Source: CAZCJA01 sp964499015 (GTDB lineage Bacteria > Elusimicrobiota > Elusimicrobia > F11). Taken from it: DNA of 33,171 nt. A model generated the notes under the pieces. The model was not told the origin of the DNA. It saw only the letters and a list, made by a program, of their open reading frames with translations, and did no database searches. Below are positions 26,448 through 33,171 of the stretch, piece after piece (position 1 is the stretch's first letter; every line of letters starts with the position of its first letter). Position numbers and translations under genes: made by a program. Location: positions 1-33,171 of the forward strand of contig CAZCJA010000019.1 in NCBI GenBank assembly GCA_964499015.1, given 5' to 3'.

Positions 26448-28432
26448 CCGTTCACTATGAAGGGCCATTTCAAAAGTATCCAGTTTAAGAGTCCACCGAC
26501 TCCGATTGAGAAGCTTAAAACAAACGCCATAATGGCGGCCGTCGCTTTGGCACCGCGCTCTTTTAGCGTGATCAGGACGTGTGCGACGCACGGCATGAAC
26601 AGGGTGATCACGACCATGCTGACGGCCACTTGCCGCGGGTCTAACAAACCGTCCTGGGCCAGATTAAAAAAGCCCGCGCCGCCGTAATCGCGGCGAAAAA
26701 ACCCGATAATAAACGCTTCCGTGGCTTTGATGGGCAAGCCCAGCGTTTCCACGACCACCGGCGAAAAAATCCGTTCCAGAAATTGCAACACCTGAAGCTT
26801 GTCCATAAAAAACAGCACCGCTGTCGCCAGCACGAACAAGGGTATGACTTCCTTGGTGTACCATTTTAAGCGCGCTTTCACTTTTTTGAAGATATTGGAC
26901 GCTTTCGGGATTCGCAAGGGCGGAATTTCCACCAAAAACGGGGAACGTGCTCCCGGCAGAAGGCGCGAAGCGCCCCAACCGACCAGCATGGTCACCGCAC
27001 AAATCACCGTCAACCACACCAGCAGCACGCGGGCCGAAACGCCGGCCGCCATGCCCAATATCGCCGCCAACTGTGCCGAACACGGCACCGTCAACGTCAA
27101 CAACAGCGACACGATCAGCTTTTCCTTCTTGGTGTCCAAAATGCGCGTCGTGACGGTCGCCATGGTGTCGCAACCCAAGCCCAGAACCATCGGCAGAACC
27201 GCGCGTCCGTTCAAACCCATTAAACGGAAGATACGATCCATCATCACGGCGAGGCGTGGTAAATATCCGGAATCTTCAAGAAAGCCGAAAAAAAGAAAAA
27301 ACGTGCTGACGATCGGTAAAATGAGCGCGAACGCGTAGGTGAGAGCCATAGTGATCGTGCCATATTCGCCGACAAGGAACTCGCGGACAAACGTCCATGG
27401 AAAAATCCACTCGACCAGTTTGGCGGCATACGGGTTCAGCCACGCGCCGAAAAAGGTCTCTTCCAAAAATCCGACCAGCGTTCCGGCACCGAAAACGCCG
27501 ACGAATTCGTACATGGCAAACAGCGTGAGCAACGCAATCAAATATCCGGGCCACGGCCGCATCGTCCAGTTGCCTAAGCGGGCCAAAAAACGAATCCCCC
27601 CGTTTTTGCTGTTCGACTGGACTTGCCCCGTGATTTCTTGAACCACGCGCTGTTTGGCTTCAAACAAAAGCGCGTCCGGACCGCGAACAAATTTCTTGGC
27701 GGCCGCCTCGACGTCGGTTTCGAGCGCGCCTAATCCCTGTTGAATGATTTTCGCGGTGTGCGCCCAGGCCGACTTATCTTTCGCGTAAAGTGATACGGCC
27801 AGCGCGCGGCGGGCGGACACATTTTCCGGAAAATGGCTTTCAATCTTTTCGATGGATTTAAGCAGGCGTTTATCGTAGAGAGCCGTCACTTTGGGGACCG
27901 CCGCCTCCGGCAAACGTTTCTTCAATTCATCAATGCCGTCGCCGGAAATGGCGACGGTTTCGACGACAGGAATACCGAGAACTTTTTCCAAACGCGCACA
28001 GTCAATTTCAATACCGCGATCGCGGCTTTCGTCGGCCATGTTCAGCGCCAGCACCACGGGAACTCGAAATTCCGCCAGCTCAATCACCAGATGGAGAGTT
28101 TTGGAAAGGTTTTTGGCGTCCGCCACTTGGATCACGACATCGGGATGGACATTCAAAAGCAAATCGCGCGAGACGCGTTCGTCTTCGGTTTTTGGGTTCA
28201 GACTAAACACACCGGGGGTGTCGTATACCATCCATTCGCTCGCGCCGATGCGGCCCACGCCGCGCGTCAAATCGACGGTTGTTCCGGGAAAATTCGAAAC
28301 AGTCACGTACTTGCCCGTGAGCGCGTGGAAAAGGACCGATTTCCCCACGTTGGGGTGTCCAACCAGGGCAATCGTTTTAACGGCGTGAGCTTTGGGAGCG
28401 TCGACGGGCGGCGCTGTGGTATCGAGTGGCAT
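26444..28432 (-). CDS. feoB: Ferrous iron transporter FeoB, variant core motif
   Basis: FeoB is the inner-membrane Fe2+ importer with a G-protein domain. The 662 residues begin with a short tail, then G1 GHPNVGKS (25-32), G2 NFPGTT, G3 DTPG (about 72) and G4 NMAD (about 132), a helical domain to about 270, and a membrane core with Gate-type segments. The conserved core motif, GCNVPAIMATR in Escherichia coli, reads GCDTMATVTTR here, followed by TVPCSAQLAAILGM. It ends soon after the last helix (KWPFIVNG), and no separate feoA exists; the FeoA domain is on the next gene. The ATG at 28432 has no clear Shine-Dalgarno site. Iron uptake is consistent with the ferredoxin-dependent operon next door. 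Confidence 0.95.
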   Translation of the reverse strand: MPLDTTAPPVDAPKAHAVKTIALVGHPNVGKSVLFHALTGKYVTVSNFPGTTVDLTRGVGRIGASEWMVYDTPGVFSLNPKTEDERVSRDLLLNVHPDVVIQVADAKNLSKTLHLVIELAEFRVPVVLALNMADESRDRGIEIDCARLEKVLGIPVVETVAISGDGIDELKKRLPEAAVPKVTALYDKRLLKSIEKIESHFPENVSARRALAVSLYAKDKSAWAHTAKIIQQGLGALETDVEAAAKKFVRGPDALLFEAKQRVVQEITGQVQSNSKNGGIRFLARLGNWTMRPWPGYLIALLTLFAMYEFVGVFGAGTLVGFLEETFFGAWLNPYAAKLVEWIFPWTFVREFLVGEYGTITMALTYAFALILPIVSTFFLFFGFLEDSGYLPRLAVMMDRIFRLMGLNGRAVLPMVLGLGCDTMATVTTRILDTKKEKLIVSLLLTLTVPCSAQLAAILGMAAGVSARVLLVWLTVICAVTMLVGWGASRLLPGARSPFLVEIPPLRIPKASNIFKKVKARLKWYTKEVIPLFVLATAVLFFMDKLQVLQFLERIFSPVVVETLGLPIKATEAFIIGFFRRDYGGAGFFNLAQDGLLDPRQVAVSMVVITLFMPCVAHVLITLKERGAKATAAIMAFVLSFSIGVGGLLNWILLKWPFIVNG

Positions 28433-28452
28433 GAGAGGCTACTCTACTACTG

Positions 28453-28469
28453 TTGAAATAATATTTCAA
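28453..28469 (-). promoter_or_regulatory. Operator-like palindrome over a -10 element before feoB
   Basis: Perfect 7-bp arms TTGAAAT and ATTTCAA are separated by 3 bases. On the minus strand the centre contains TATTAT (28458-28463), a five-of-six -10 match 26 bases before the feoB ATG. No good -35 is seen. The arrangement fits repression by the DtxR-FeoA protein encoded in the operon, but the binding site of that subfamily is not known to me. Confidence 0.5.
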
Positions 28470-28477
28470 TAAGAAGC

Positions 28478-29161
28478 TTAGACGGAAACCGGGGCCAACT
28501 TGGCGGCCAAAAAACGGTGGGTAGCGGGGGCACGGCGCGGAAAGCGGCTTAAATCATTGCACAGGATATGCAAGTCCGGAATTGTTTCAACAATATAGTG
28601 GGACGGAAGAACGCGCAGGGTATAGCCTTGGGCGGACGCGTTGCGGCAGGTTCGCTCAAAGGCCTGGTCGCCCGACCAAATCACTTCATCAAAAAGATGC
28701 AGGCAAGGCCGCGACAACCCCACCAGATAATATCCTCCGCCGTTCGAGGGCCCGAGAACCACATCAGCCCCGTTGAGAGCGCTAAACGCCTGTTCGATGT
28801 ATTCCGGCGGCAAATTTGGCGAGTCGCTGCCCACCACCACCACTTCGCGCGCGCCGCGTCCGAACGCGCTACCAAACGCGTGAATTAAACGTTCGCCCAA
28901 ACTGCGCCCTTCCTGTTTAAAAAATCCAGGTTTTGTTTTTCCGCCCAACCAGGATATGTCCGGAATTTTTGGGTGCGCCTGATAGGCGATCATTGCTTTG
29001 CCGATGCCGGCGGCCGAGGCGTTGGCGAGAGTATCAATGGCAAAACAGCGGTAAAGGTCGGCGGCTTCGGCGCTGGTGAACTGCGGTATAAGACGGGTTT
29101 TTACATCTCCGGGAATTGGCGCTTTGACGAAAATAATGAGCTCTCGCTTTAGAGCGGCCAT
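28478..29161 (-). CDS. DUF2064 / TIGR04282-type glycosyltransferase-like protein
   Basis: The 227-residue protein has a GT-A nucleotidyl-sugar transferase-like fold: IIFVKAPIPGDVKTRLIPQ at the N terminus, GRSLGERLIHAFGSAF, GSDSPNLPPEYIEQAFSAL (the Asp-x-Asp-like metal site) and VVLGPSNGGGYYLVGLSRP. Members of this family are annotated as putative glycosyltransferases, and their substrate is generally unknown. The ATG at 29161 shares a base with the cyclase stop (TAATG). A longer frame to 29311 is open but would read cyclase sequence. Coupling to a signalling cyclase is unusual; the functional link is not known. Confidence 0.88.
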   Translation of the reverse strand: MAALKRELIIFVKAPIPGDVKTRLIPQFTSAEAADLYRCFAIDTLANASAAGIGKAMIAYQAHPKIPDISWLGGKTKPGFFKQEGRSLGERLIHAFGSAFGRGAREVVVVGSDSPNLPPEYIEQAFSALNGADVVLGPSNGGGYYLVGLSRPCLHLFDEVIWSGDQAFERTCRNASAQGYTLRVLPSHYIVETIPDLHILCNDLSRFPRRAPATHRFLAAKLAPVSV

Positions 29162-31350
29162 TATTGATTGGCCGCCATGGGACCATAATCGTCGGCGGAG
29201 GCGTTCGCCGGCGGCGTCGCCGGCAGAATTAACGCACCGGGCTTCTTGATCCCGTTGAGTTCGTACACCGGCACCGGCTCTTCGAAGCCGGTGAGTTTTT
29301 GCGGCGGCCAAACGTTCACATGCACAAAATCTTTGACGCGGCCATACGTTCCGGGAGACATGAGGATCACGTTGTCTTTGGCCAGGTCTTCCAGACGCGC
29401 CACCATGTTCGCCGCGTCGCCGATAACCGTGTACTCGACGCGGTCGCCCGAGTCGACGTTCCCGGCGATCACTTCGCCGGAGGAGACGCCGATGCCGATG
29501 GAAATCGGGTTGGTCTTAAGTTTTGTTTCATTAAGTTTGGCGATTTCCTGCATGATTGCGTGCGCGCACTCGACTGCGTTGCGATCGGGATTGGGCAGCG
29601 TGTGCAAAATGGGCAATCCGAACACGATCATCACCGCGTCCCCGATAAATTTATCAATGGCGCCCTGGTAGCGATAAACAACGGGTGCCACGGCCAAACG
29701 AAACTCTTTAAGCAGCGCGACGACTTCCGTCGGATCCATACGCGCGGACATCGTGGTGAAGTGGCGGATGTCGACCATGAGAACGGACACCCACGTGCGG
29801 TGGCCGGTCAAGCGTTCACGGAACCCTTCCTTGTTGCGGCGCATTTCGTCGGCCCAGGTGCGGCCCACGTAGGGAATCAGCGCGTTGGCGAAATCGTGGT
29901 GATAGAAATTGTCAAACATGATGCCCGCGTTGTCGATCACGCTCTTCAGCCAGAAAACGTTTCGTCCCATGTACGAGGAATAACCAAGATCGGAATTCCC
30001 CAGCGTGATGATGCCGAAGAGAGAGCGGCGCCGCGTGGAAAACAACGGGAACGCGATCTCGGCCTGCAGGATGTCCATTTCGTCCACGAGAGCCTGTCGT
30101 TCCCAGTCGGCCAAAATACGGCGGGACACTTCATCGCGAATCAACTCTTTTTTCTCTTCGCGCAGATACTGCACGAGCAAGGAGTCTGGTTTTAAGAAAA
30201 AACCATCGGAGCCGTTTCCGCCGCCGATAATGCGTTTAATCTGAAACACGGACTTCTGCGGGTCCTTGAGAAGAATGCTGATGGAACTGAAGCCGATTTC
30301 CCCCAACTTCATGAACAAGGTTTCCATGAGCTCTTCGCGGTCAGCCGACGACAGCACTTGGCGCGACAGGTCGCGCAGGCGCTGCATTTGGTCGTAGCGC
30401 TCGGTGAAGAAGACTCGATCAACCAAGTTTTGCACGCGAAAACGCAGCGGATGGAATAAGAACGACATGATAATCGAGGCCATGGCCAGAGCGAAGAAGT
30501 CGCTGCGCGGAATATAGGGGACCAAGAATTTCTGAGCCAACAAGTGCGTGGTACCAAACACGCTGAGCAGCACCGCCGTCATGGTCGCCACCGCCAACAC
30601 CTTGCGCACAAGTTCCGCGAACTGATAAAGCTGCGTGGTTGTGAAGGCATAGGCGATGATCATAAGGCACAACGTTGCCGCCAGATGCACAAACGGAATA
30701 ACCCAGCTAAACGACATCCACGGAGCTTCGGTAAGGAAGAAAGCCCCCATGCCGGCGGCCAGAAGGGCCAACGCGCCAACCAGAAGCATATAGACGAGCC
30801 GGCTTTTTTGGTTGGGGTCTTTTACGATGACTGTCGCGCGCGCGAGGATAACAATGGAAAGAGTGATCAACGAGGCGTAGACGAAAAAGGCGGTCCAAAA
30901 CTGGGCATTGATTTGCGGCAGGTAAAACGACGAGCGCAGCATGAGTTCCTGTGGGAAAAACCCGCCCACCGTGAGGATAAACCAGCCGGCGCTGAAAACA
31001 TACGCAAGCTGTTTCACCCGCTCAAATGCGGGTTCCACAATATCAATGGTCCCTTTAAACGGATTGCCGATGCTGCCGATGACGATGTGATAAAAAAGCG
31101 CGGGTACGAACAAAATGCATGCCTGATAAACGCGCGACCAGTATAAACCGCTGACGGTCTGGCTGGTGAAGTTCATGCACAAGAAGGCGATGCCCCAGAA
31201 ACCAAGGGCGGTGGAGAGCACAACAAACAAACGGTTGATTTTTCGTTGGGGACTATCCGATAGGACTAAGCCCCCCAAGAAGAGATTAACGAGAGAGGCG
31301 AAGAGGATGATGAGCAGAGAGATATTACGAAGCGAGTTAGGCTCGGCCAT
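29161..31350 (-). CDS. Membrane adenylate cyclase: 7-8 TM sensor, GAF-like, class III catalytic domain
   Basis: This 729-residue protein has seven or eight helices in residues 1-300, resembling histidine-kinase N-terminal 7TM sensors. A linker, RDLSRQVLSSADREELMETL, leads to a GAF-like domain (about 345-490), followed by a class III cyclase domain (about 510-690). The metal-binding Asp are in VSVLMVDIRHFTTMSA (about 520) and KFIGDAVMIVFG (about 568). Lys in GAIDKFIGDA and Thr in EYTVIGDAAN match the Lys/Thr pair for adenine recognition in CyaC-type cyclases, and the transition-state Arg is in NMVARLE, so cAMP synthesis is likely. The Pro/Ala-rich C-terminal tail is unstructured. The gene is preceded by two DnaA boxes and a weak promoter. 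Confidence 0.9.
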   Translation of the reverse strand: MAEPNSLRNISLLIILFASLVNLFLGGLVLSDSPQRKINRLFVVLSTALGFWGIAFLCMNFTSQTVSGLYWSRVYQACILFVPALFYHIVIGSIGNPFKGTIDIVEPAFERVKQLAYVFSAGWFILTVGGFFPQELMLRSSFYLPQINAQFWTAFFVYASLITLSIVILARATVIVKDPNQKSRLVYMLLVGALALLAAGMGAFFLTEAPWMSFSWVIPFVHLAATLCLMIIAYAFTTTQLYQFAELVRKVLAVATMTAVLLSVFGTTHLLAQKFLVPYIPRSDFFALAMASIIMSFLFHPLRFRVQNLVDRVFFTERYDQMQRLRDLSRQVLSSADREELMETLFMKLGEIGFSSISILLKDPQKSVFQIKRIIGGGNGSDGFFLKPDSLLVQYLREEKKELIRDEVSRRILADWERQALVDEMDILQAEIAFPLFSTRRRSLFGIITLGNSDLGYSSYMGRNVFWLKSVIDNAGIMFDNFYHHDFANALIPYVGRTWADEMRRNKEGFRERLTGHRTWVSVLMVDIRHFTTMSARMDPTEVVALLKEFRLAVAPVVYRYQGAIDKFIGDAVMIVFGLPILHTLPNPDRNAVECAHAIMQEIAKLNETKLKTNPISIGIGVSSGEVIAGNVDSGDRVEYTVIGDAANMVARLEDLAKDNVILMSPGTYGRVKDFVHVNVWPPQKLTGFEEPVPVYELNGIKKPGALILPATPPANASADDYGPMAANQ

Positions 31351-31359
31351 CGATGTGTA

Positions 31360-31389
31360 TATTTACCCTATCTCCGACGGTAACGTCAA
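31360..31389 (-). promoter_or_regulatory. Weak promoter candidate of the cyclase gene
   Basis: On the minus strand TTGACG (31384-31389) precedes TAAATA (31360-31365) by 18 bases. The -35 is good and the -10 poor. The DnaA boxes lie about 20-40 bases further upstream. Confidence 0.35.
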
Positions 31390-31408
31390 GGATTATGATG
31401 GGCCCTGT

Positions 31409-31417
31409 TTATCCACA
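31409..31417 (+). promoter_or_regulatory. DnaA box 1
   Basis: TTATCCACA is a perfect high-affinity DnaA box, in the 95-base intergenic stretch before the cyclase gene. Confidence 0.6.
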
Positions 31418-31420
31418 GGA

Positions 31421-31429
31421 TTATCCACA
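31421..31429 (+). promoter_or_regulatory. DnaA box 2
   Basis: This is a second perfect TTATCCACA in the same orientation, 12 bases after the first, close to one helical turn, so two DnaA molecules could bind side by side. Confidence 0.6.
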
Positions 31430-31445
31430 GAATCCCCAATTTGGA

Positions 31446-32198
31446 TTAGTCGAAGAAATATCTCTCGTTATTGAGCAAAACGAAGGCCTGGCCGTTGTCT
31501 TTGACGTGGACTTGGCCGGTTTCCCCGTTCCAGGTGAGCGACCCGTTGTATTCATGGGCCGTGTTAACGGAAACCGTTCCACTGATGCTTCCCGCCGCGT
31601 CGGAGCCGGCAATCTGCAGGGTCCCGCCCGCCAAACCGGCAAACGTGGAAACGCCGCCCGGCGCCGCCAATGTGAACGTAACGGCAATGGTGCTCCCGGA
31701 AAGCGTGTAATCACCGGTTAAATACATTGTCGAATATACGTCGCCCAAAATATCTAGGGTTAGAGTCAAATTTGCGTCCACTCCGCTGGTAAACGGAAAA
31801 CCGCCCGAGGTGGCAGCGATATCGATAGATTTAATGGAGGTGGTGGACGATTGGCTTGAAATCGGGTCGATTATCGTGTTGGAGCCGTCGCGGAATGTGA
31901 AATCAAAGGTCGCCTGGCCGTAGCGCTCGTTGGTCGTTGTGAAACGATACACCCCGCCGCCTTGAGCCGTAACGTCCGGATAGGTGGGATTAAGCGTGGA
32001 GGTGCGCTTGGTGACAGCGACCAAAACGCTCAACATCTGCCGTTCCAGCAAATGAAAGGCCTGAACGGCGTCCACGGGCAGAGCGATAAGCGCAGATCCC
32101 GCCGGCGCCCCGTCCAGCAATTTCCGTGCCGGCGAATCGCGGCGGCAGCCCAAAAGCCCCGCGGCAAAAATGGCCGTAATTAAAAGGGCTTTTCTCAT
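31446..32198 (-). CDS. Putative lipoprotein, beta-rich, unknown function
   Basis: This 250-residue protein has a lipoprotein signal: a basic start, a hydrophobic stretch and lipobox LLGC, with Cys18 as the likely lipidated residue followed by Arg-Arg. The mature part is rich in Gly, Ser and Thr with repeated beta-strand patterns (GVYRFTTTNERYGQATFDFT, LTGDYTLSGSTIAVTFTL, LQIAGSDAAGSISGTVSV) and has no catalytic motif that I recognise. It overlaps the preceding barrel gene as ATGA. A surface or periplasmic partner of that barrel is inferred from the pairing. Confidence 0.75.
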   Translation of the reverse strand: MRKALLITAIFAAGLLGCRRDSPARKLLDGAPAGSALIALPVDAVQAFHLLERQMLSVLVAVTKRTSTLNPTYPDVTAQGGGVYRFTTTNERYGQATFDFTFRDGSNTIIDPISSQSSTTSIKSIDIAATSGGFPFTSGVDANLTLTLDILGDVYSTMYLTGDYTLSGSTIAVTFTLAAPGGVSTFAGLAGGTLQIAGSDAAGSISGTVSVNTAHEYNGSLTWNGETGQVHVKDNGQAFVLLNNERYFFD

Positions 32199-33043
32199 GG
32201 CTCGATCTTCTTCGGCTGAAGTTTATAGGAGAACAAAAATTTCGCCGTAAAATCGCCGGCGCCGCGGTCGATAGCGAAGCTGGTATGGCTTTCGTCCAAA
32301 AGGCTCGTTCCCCCACCCAACCCCAGCACCAGATCTTTATACGACCACGTCAGTCCGAGAAACACGTCCAGCGCTTCCCCGCTGGTGTCTGCCACAATCA
32401 CGCCTTCAATTTCTTGGTCGCCGATCGTGGAATAAACGGTTTCCAAACTCGCCGAAAATCCTTTTGACAGCGGAAAAAGCAGCGCGACCCGCGCGTCGAA
32501 AATGTCGCCGGGATCAATGTTCTTAAGCGGTACGCCTTGAACGCCCAGCCGGCCGTTGTACCGGGCTTGGCGCAGGTAGCCGATATCGACGGCCAGCGGC
32601 AGCGCCGTTGGGACCGCCGCTAAAAAACGGATCTCCGGGCTGTCGCCGCGAGCAATGGGCAATTCCTGGTCTTCCTCATTCGTGCCCACGTGCCAAATGC
32701 CCAGCACGCTAATGTTGTCGCGGAAACCGAATTTGACCTGCGGCGAAAGGCGGCCCGCATCGCTTCCGGAAAACTCGGCGGCGCCGGTTTTTAACCGCTG
32801 GGAAACGTGCTGAAGCGTGGCGCCAACGTCCAAACGGCGGCTTAACCCCAAACGCAGAGTGATTGGAAAGGAAACAGAGGTATATTTACTTTGCGGCGAG
32901 CCGTAATTATCCCAACGCTGAGATACTTCAACGATTGACTCGAACGCAAGGCGGCCGGTCGTGCCGGCCGGTTCGAGAAAAAGCGGCCGAGCGTTGGCCA
33001 GCATTGGAGCGAGGAAGATGGCGGCGAAAAAAATGTGTTTCAT
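32195..33043 (-). CDS. Putative outer-membrane beta-barrel protein
   Basis: The 282-residue protein starts at ATG 33043 with signal peptide MKHIFFAAIFLAPMLANA (cleavage near residue 18). The mature part shows many amphipathic strands such as SVSFPITLRLGLSRRLDVGA, PQVKFGFRDNISVLGIWHVG, FDARVALLFPL and LDVFLGLTWSYKDLVLGLGG, and ends KFLFSYKLQPKKIEP, like other transporter-type or DUF3187-like barrels. The last strand is followed by a short tail rather than a terminal Phe. The longer frame to 33100 is rejected because the extra residues come from the upstream gene and the signal peptide begins at 33043; GAAGG-like AGAAGG lies just before it. The start shares a base with the upstream stop (TAATG). 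Confidence 0.7.
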   Translation of the reverse strand: MKHIFFAAIFLAPMLANARPLFLEPAGTTGRLAFESIVEVSQRWDNYGSPQSKYTSVSFPITLRLGLSRRLDVGATLQHVSQRLKTGAAEFSGSDAGRLSPQVKFGFRDNISVLGIWHVGTNEEDQELPIARGDSPEIRFLAAVPTALPLAVDIGYLRQARYNGRLGVQGVPLKNIDPGDIFDARVALLFPLSKGFSASLETVYSTIGDQEIEGVIVADTSGEALDVFLGLTWSYKDLVLGLGGGTSLLDESHTSFAIDRGAGDFTAKFLFSYKLQPKKIEP

Positions 33044-33171
33044 TAACCTTCTTGTCCTTTGAAATCGTCGAAATAATCCGGGTCGGCGCAGACTTTGCAC
33101 ACGCCATCTTCATCTTTGGCCGTTAAACCATGCTTGGGGCACGGGCGAATGCCGGCCGCCGTCAATTTAGC
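33043..33171 (-). CDS. C-terminal fragment with zinc-knuckle-like Cys/His residues
   Basis: Only the last 42 residues lie in the window. They contain CPKH followed 14 residues later by CKVC, a Cys-x2-His and Cys-x2-Cys pattern that could bind zinc, then an acidic tail ADPDYFDDFKGQEG. The start is beyond the window edge. The stop TAA overlaps the next start as TAATG, so the fragment belongs to the barrel/lipoprotein operon. The function cannot be given. Confidence 0.65.
   Translation of the reverse strand, partial: AKLTAAGIRPCPKHGLTAKDEDGVCKVCADPDYFDDFKGQEG

Noticed and set aside
27833..28456. Plus-strand open frame opposite feoB
   Set aside because: It is the complement of the conserved G domain and has no family features of its own.
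31404..31430. Replication origin at the DnaA boxes
   Set aside because: There are only two boxes, no AT-rich unwinding stretch, and no dnaA, dnaN, gidA or rpmH nearby.

Overview
The window is a chromosomal segment of a Gram-negative (diderm) bacterium: signal-peptide outer-membrane beta-barrel candidates, a lipoprotein and type IV pilin-like proteins sit among housekeeping genes. Base composition is moderately GC-rich and even. I see no rRNA, tRNA, CRISPR array, transposase or phage gene, so this reads as ordinary vertically inherited chromosome. Two runs of exactly 10 N (19950-19959, 24894-24903) are scaffold placeholders, so this is a draft assembly, probably a metagenome bin. I cannot name the phylum. 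A ferredoxin-linked TCA step (KorAB), alpha2beta2 GlyRS (GlyQ/GlyS), type III pantothenate kinase and probably non-discriminating AspRS fit many poorly cultured diderm lineages.

Layout, + strand: (1) 1-4444, the tail of a pilin-like protein, a PilX-like protein with a long passenger, and a membrane/spermidine-synthase-like/TPR fusion, closed by a bidirectional terminator that also serves (2) a tiny minus-strand protein made of two copies of a conserved 30-residue motif (4482-4703). (3) 4822-18440, an extremely compact run of 14 genes: folK, panB, panC, a HAMP membrane protein, aspS, phoH, a 7TM-HD phosphodiesterase, ybeY, two CNNM/CBS transporters, recO, glyQ, glyS, coaX. Every junction overlaps or leaves at most 1 base, so it is probably one translationally coupled transcript, or a few. 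It joins folate and pantothenate/CoA synthesis, aminoacylation and RNA/ribosome quality control. (4) 18477-20147, an outer-membrane barrel gene with its own strong Shine-Dalgarno site and a coiled-coil membrane protein.

Layout, - strand, read from right to left: (5) from the window edge to 31446, a zinc-knuckle-like tail, an outer-membrane barrel protein and a lipoprotein. (6) 31350-28478, a 7TM/GAF/class III adenylate cyclase and a DUF2064 transferase-like protein, preceded by two perfect DnaA boxes. (7) 28432-25782, feoB and a DtxR-FeoA fusion regulator, preceded by a palindrome that covers a -10 element. (8) 25704-20162, korA-korB-sucC-sucD and a secreted propeller-like protein, driven by a good sigma70-type promoter. 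This operon converts 2-oxoglutarate to succinyl-CoA and then succinate with ATP or GTP formation. Operons 4 and 8 converge on a perfect 20-bp palindrome that contains both stop codons.

The points most worth a second look are an in-frame TGA at a conserved glycine of korA, the two-repeat mini-protein, the paired DnaA boxes, the operator-like palindrome before feoB, and a folK/panB overlap that looks like the scar of one lost stop codon. No stretch above 300 bases lacks a gene; the largest gap is about 120 bases.
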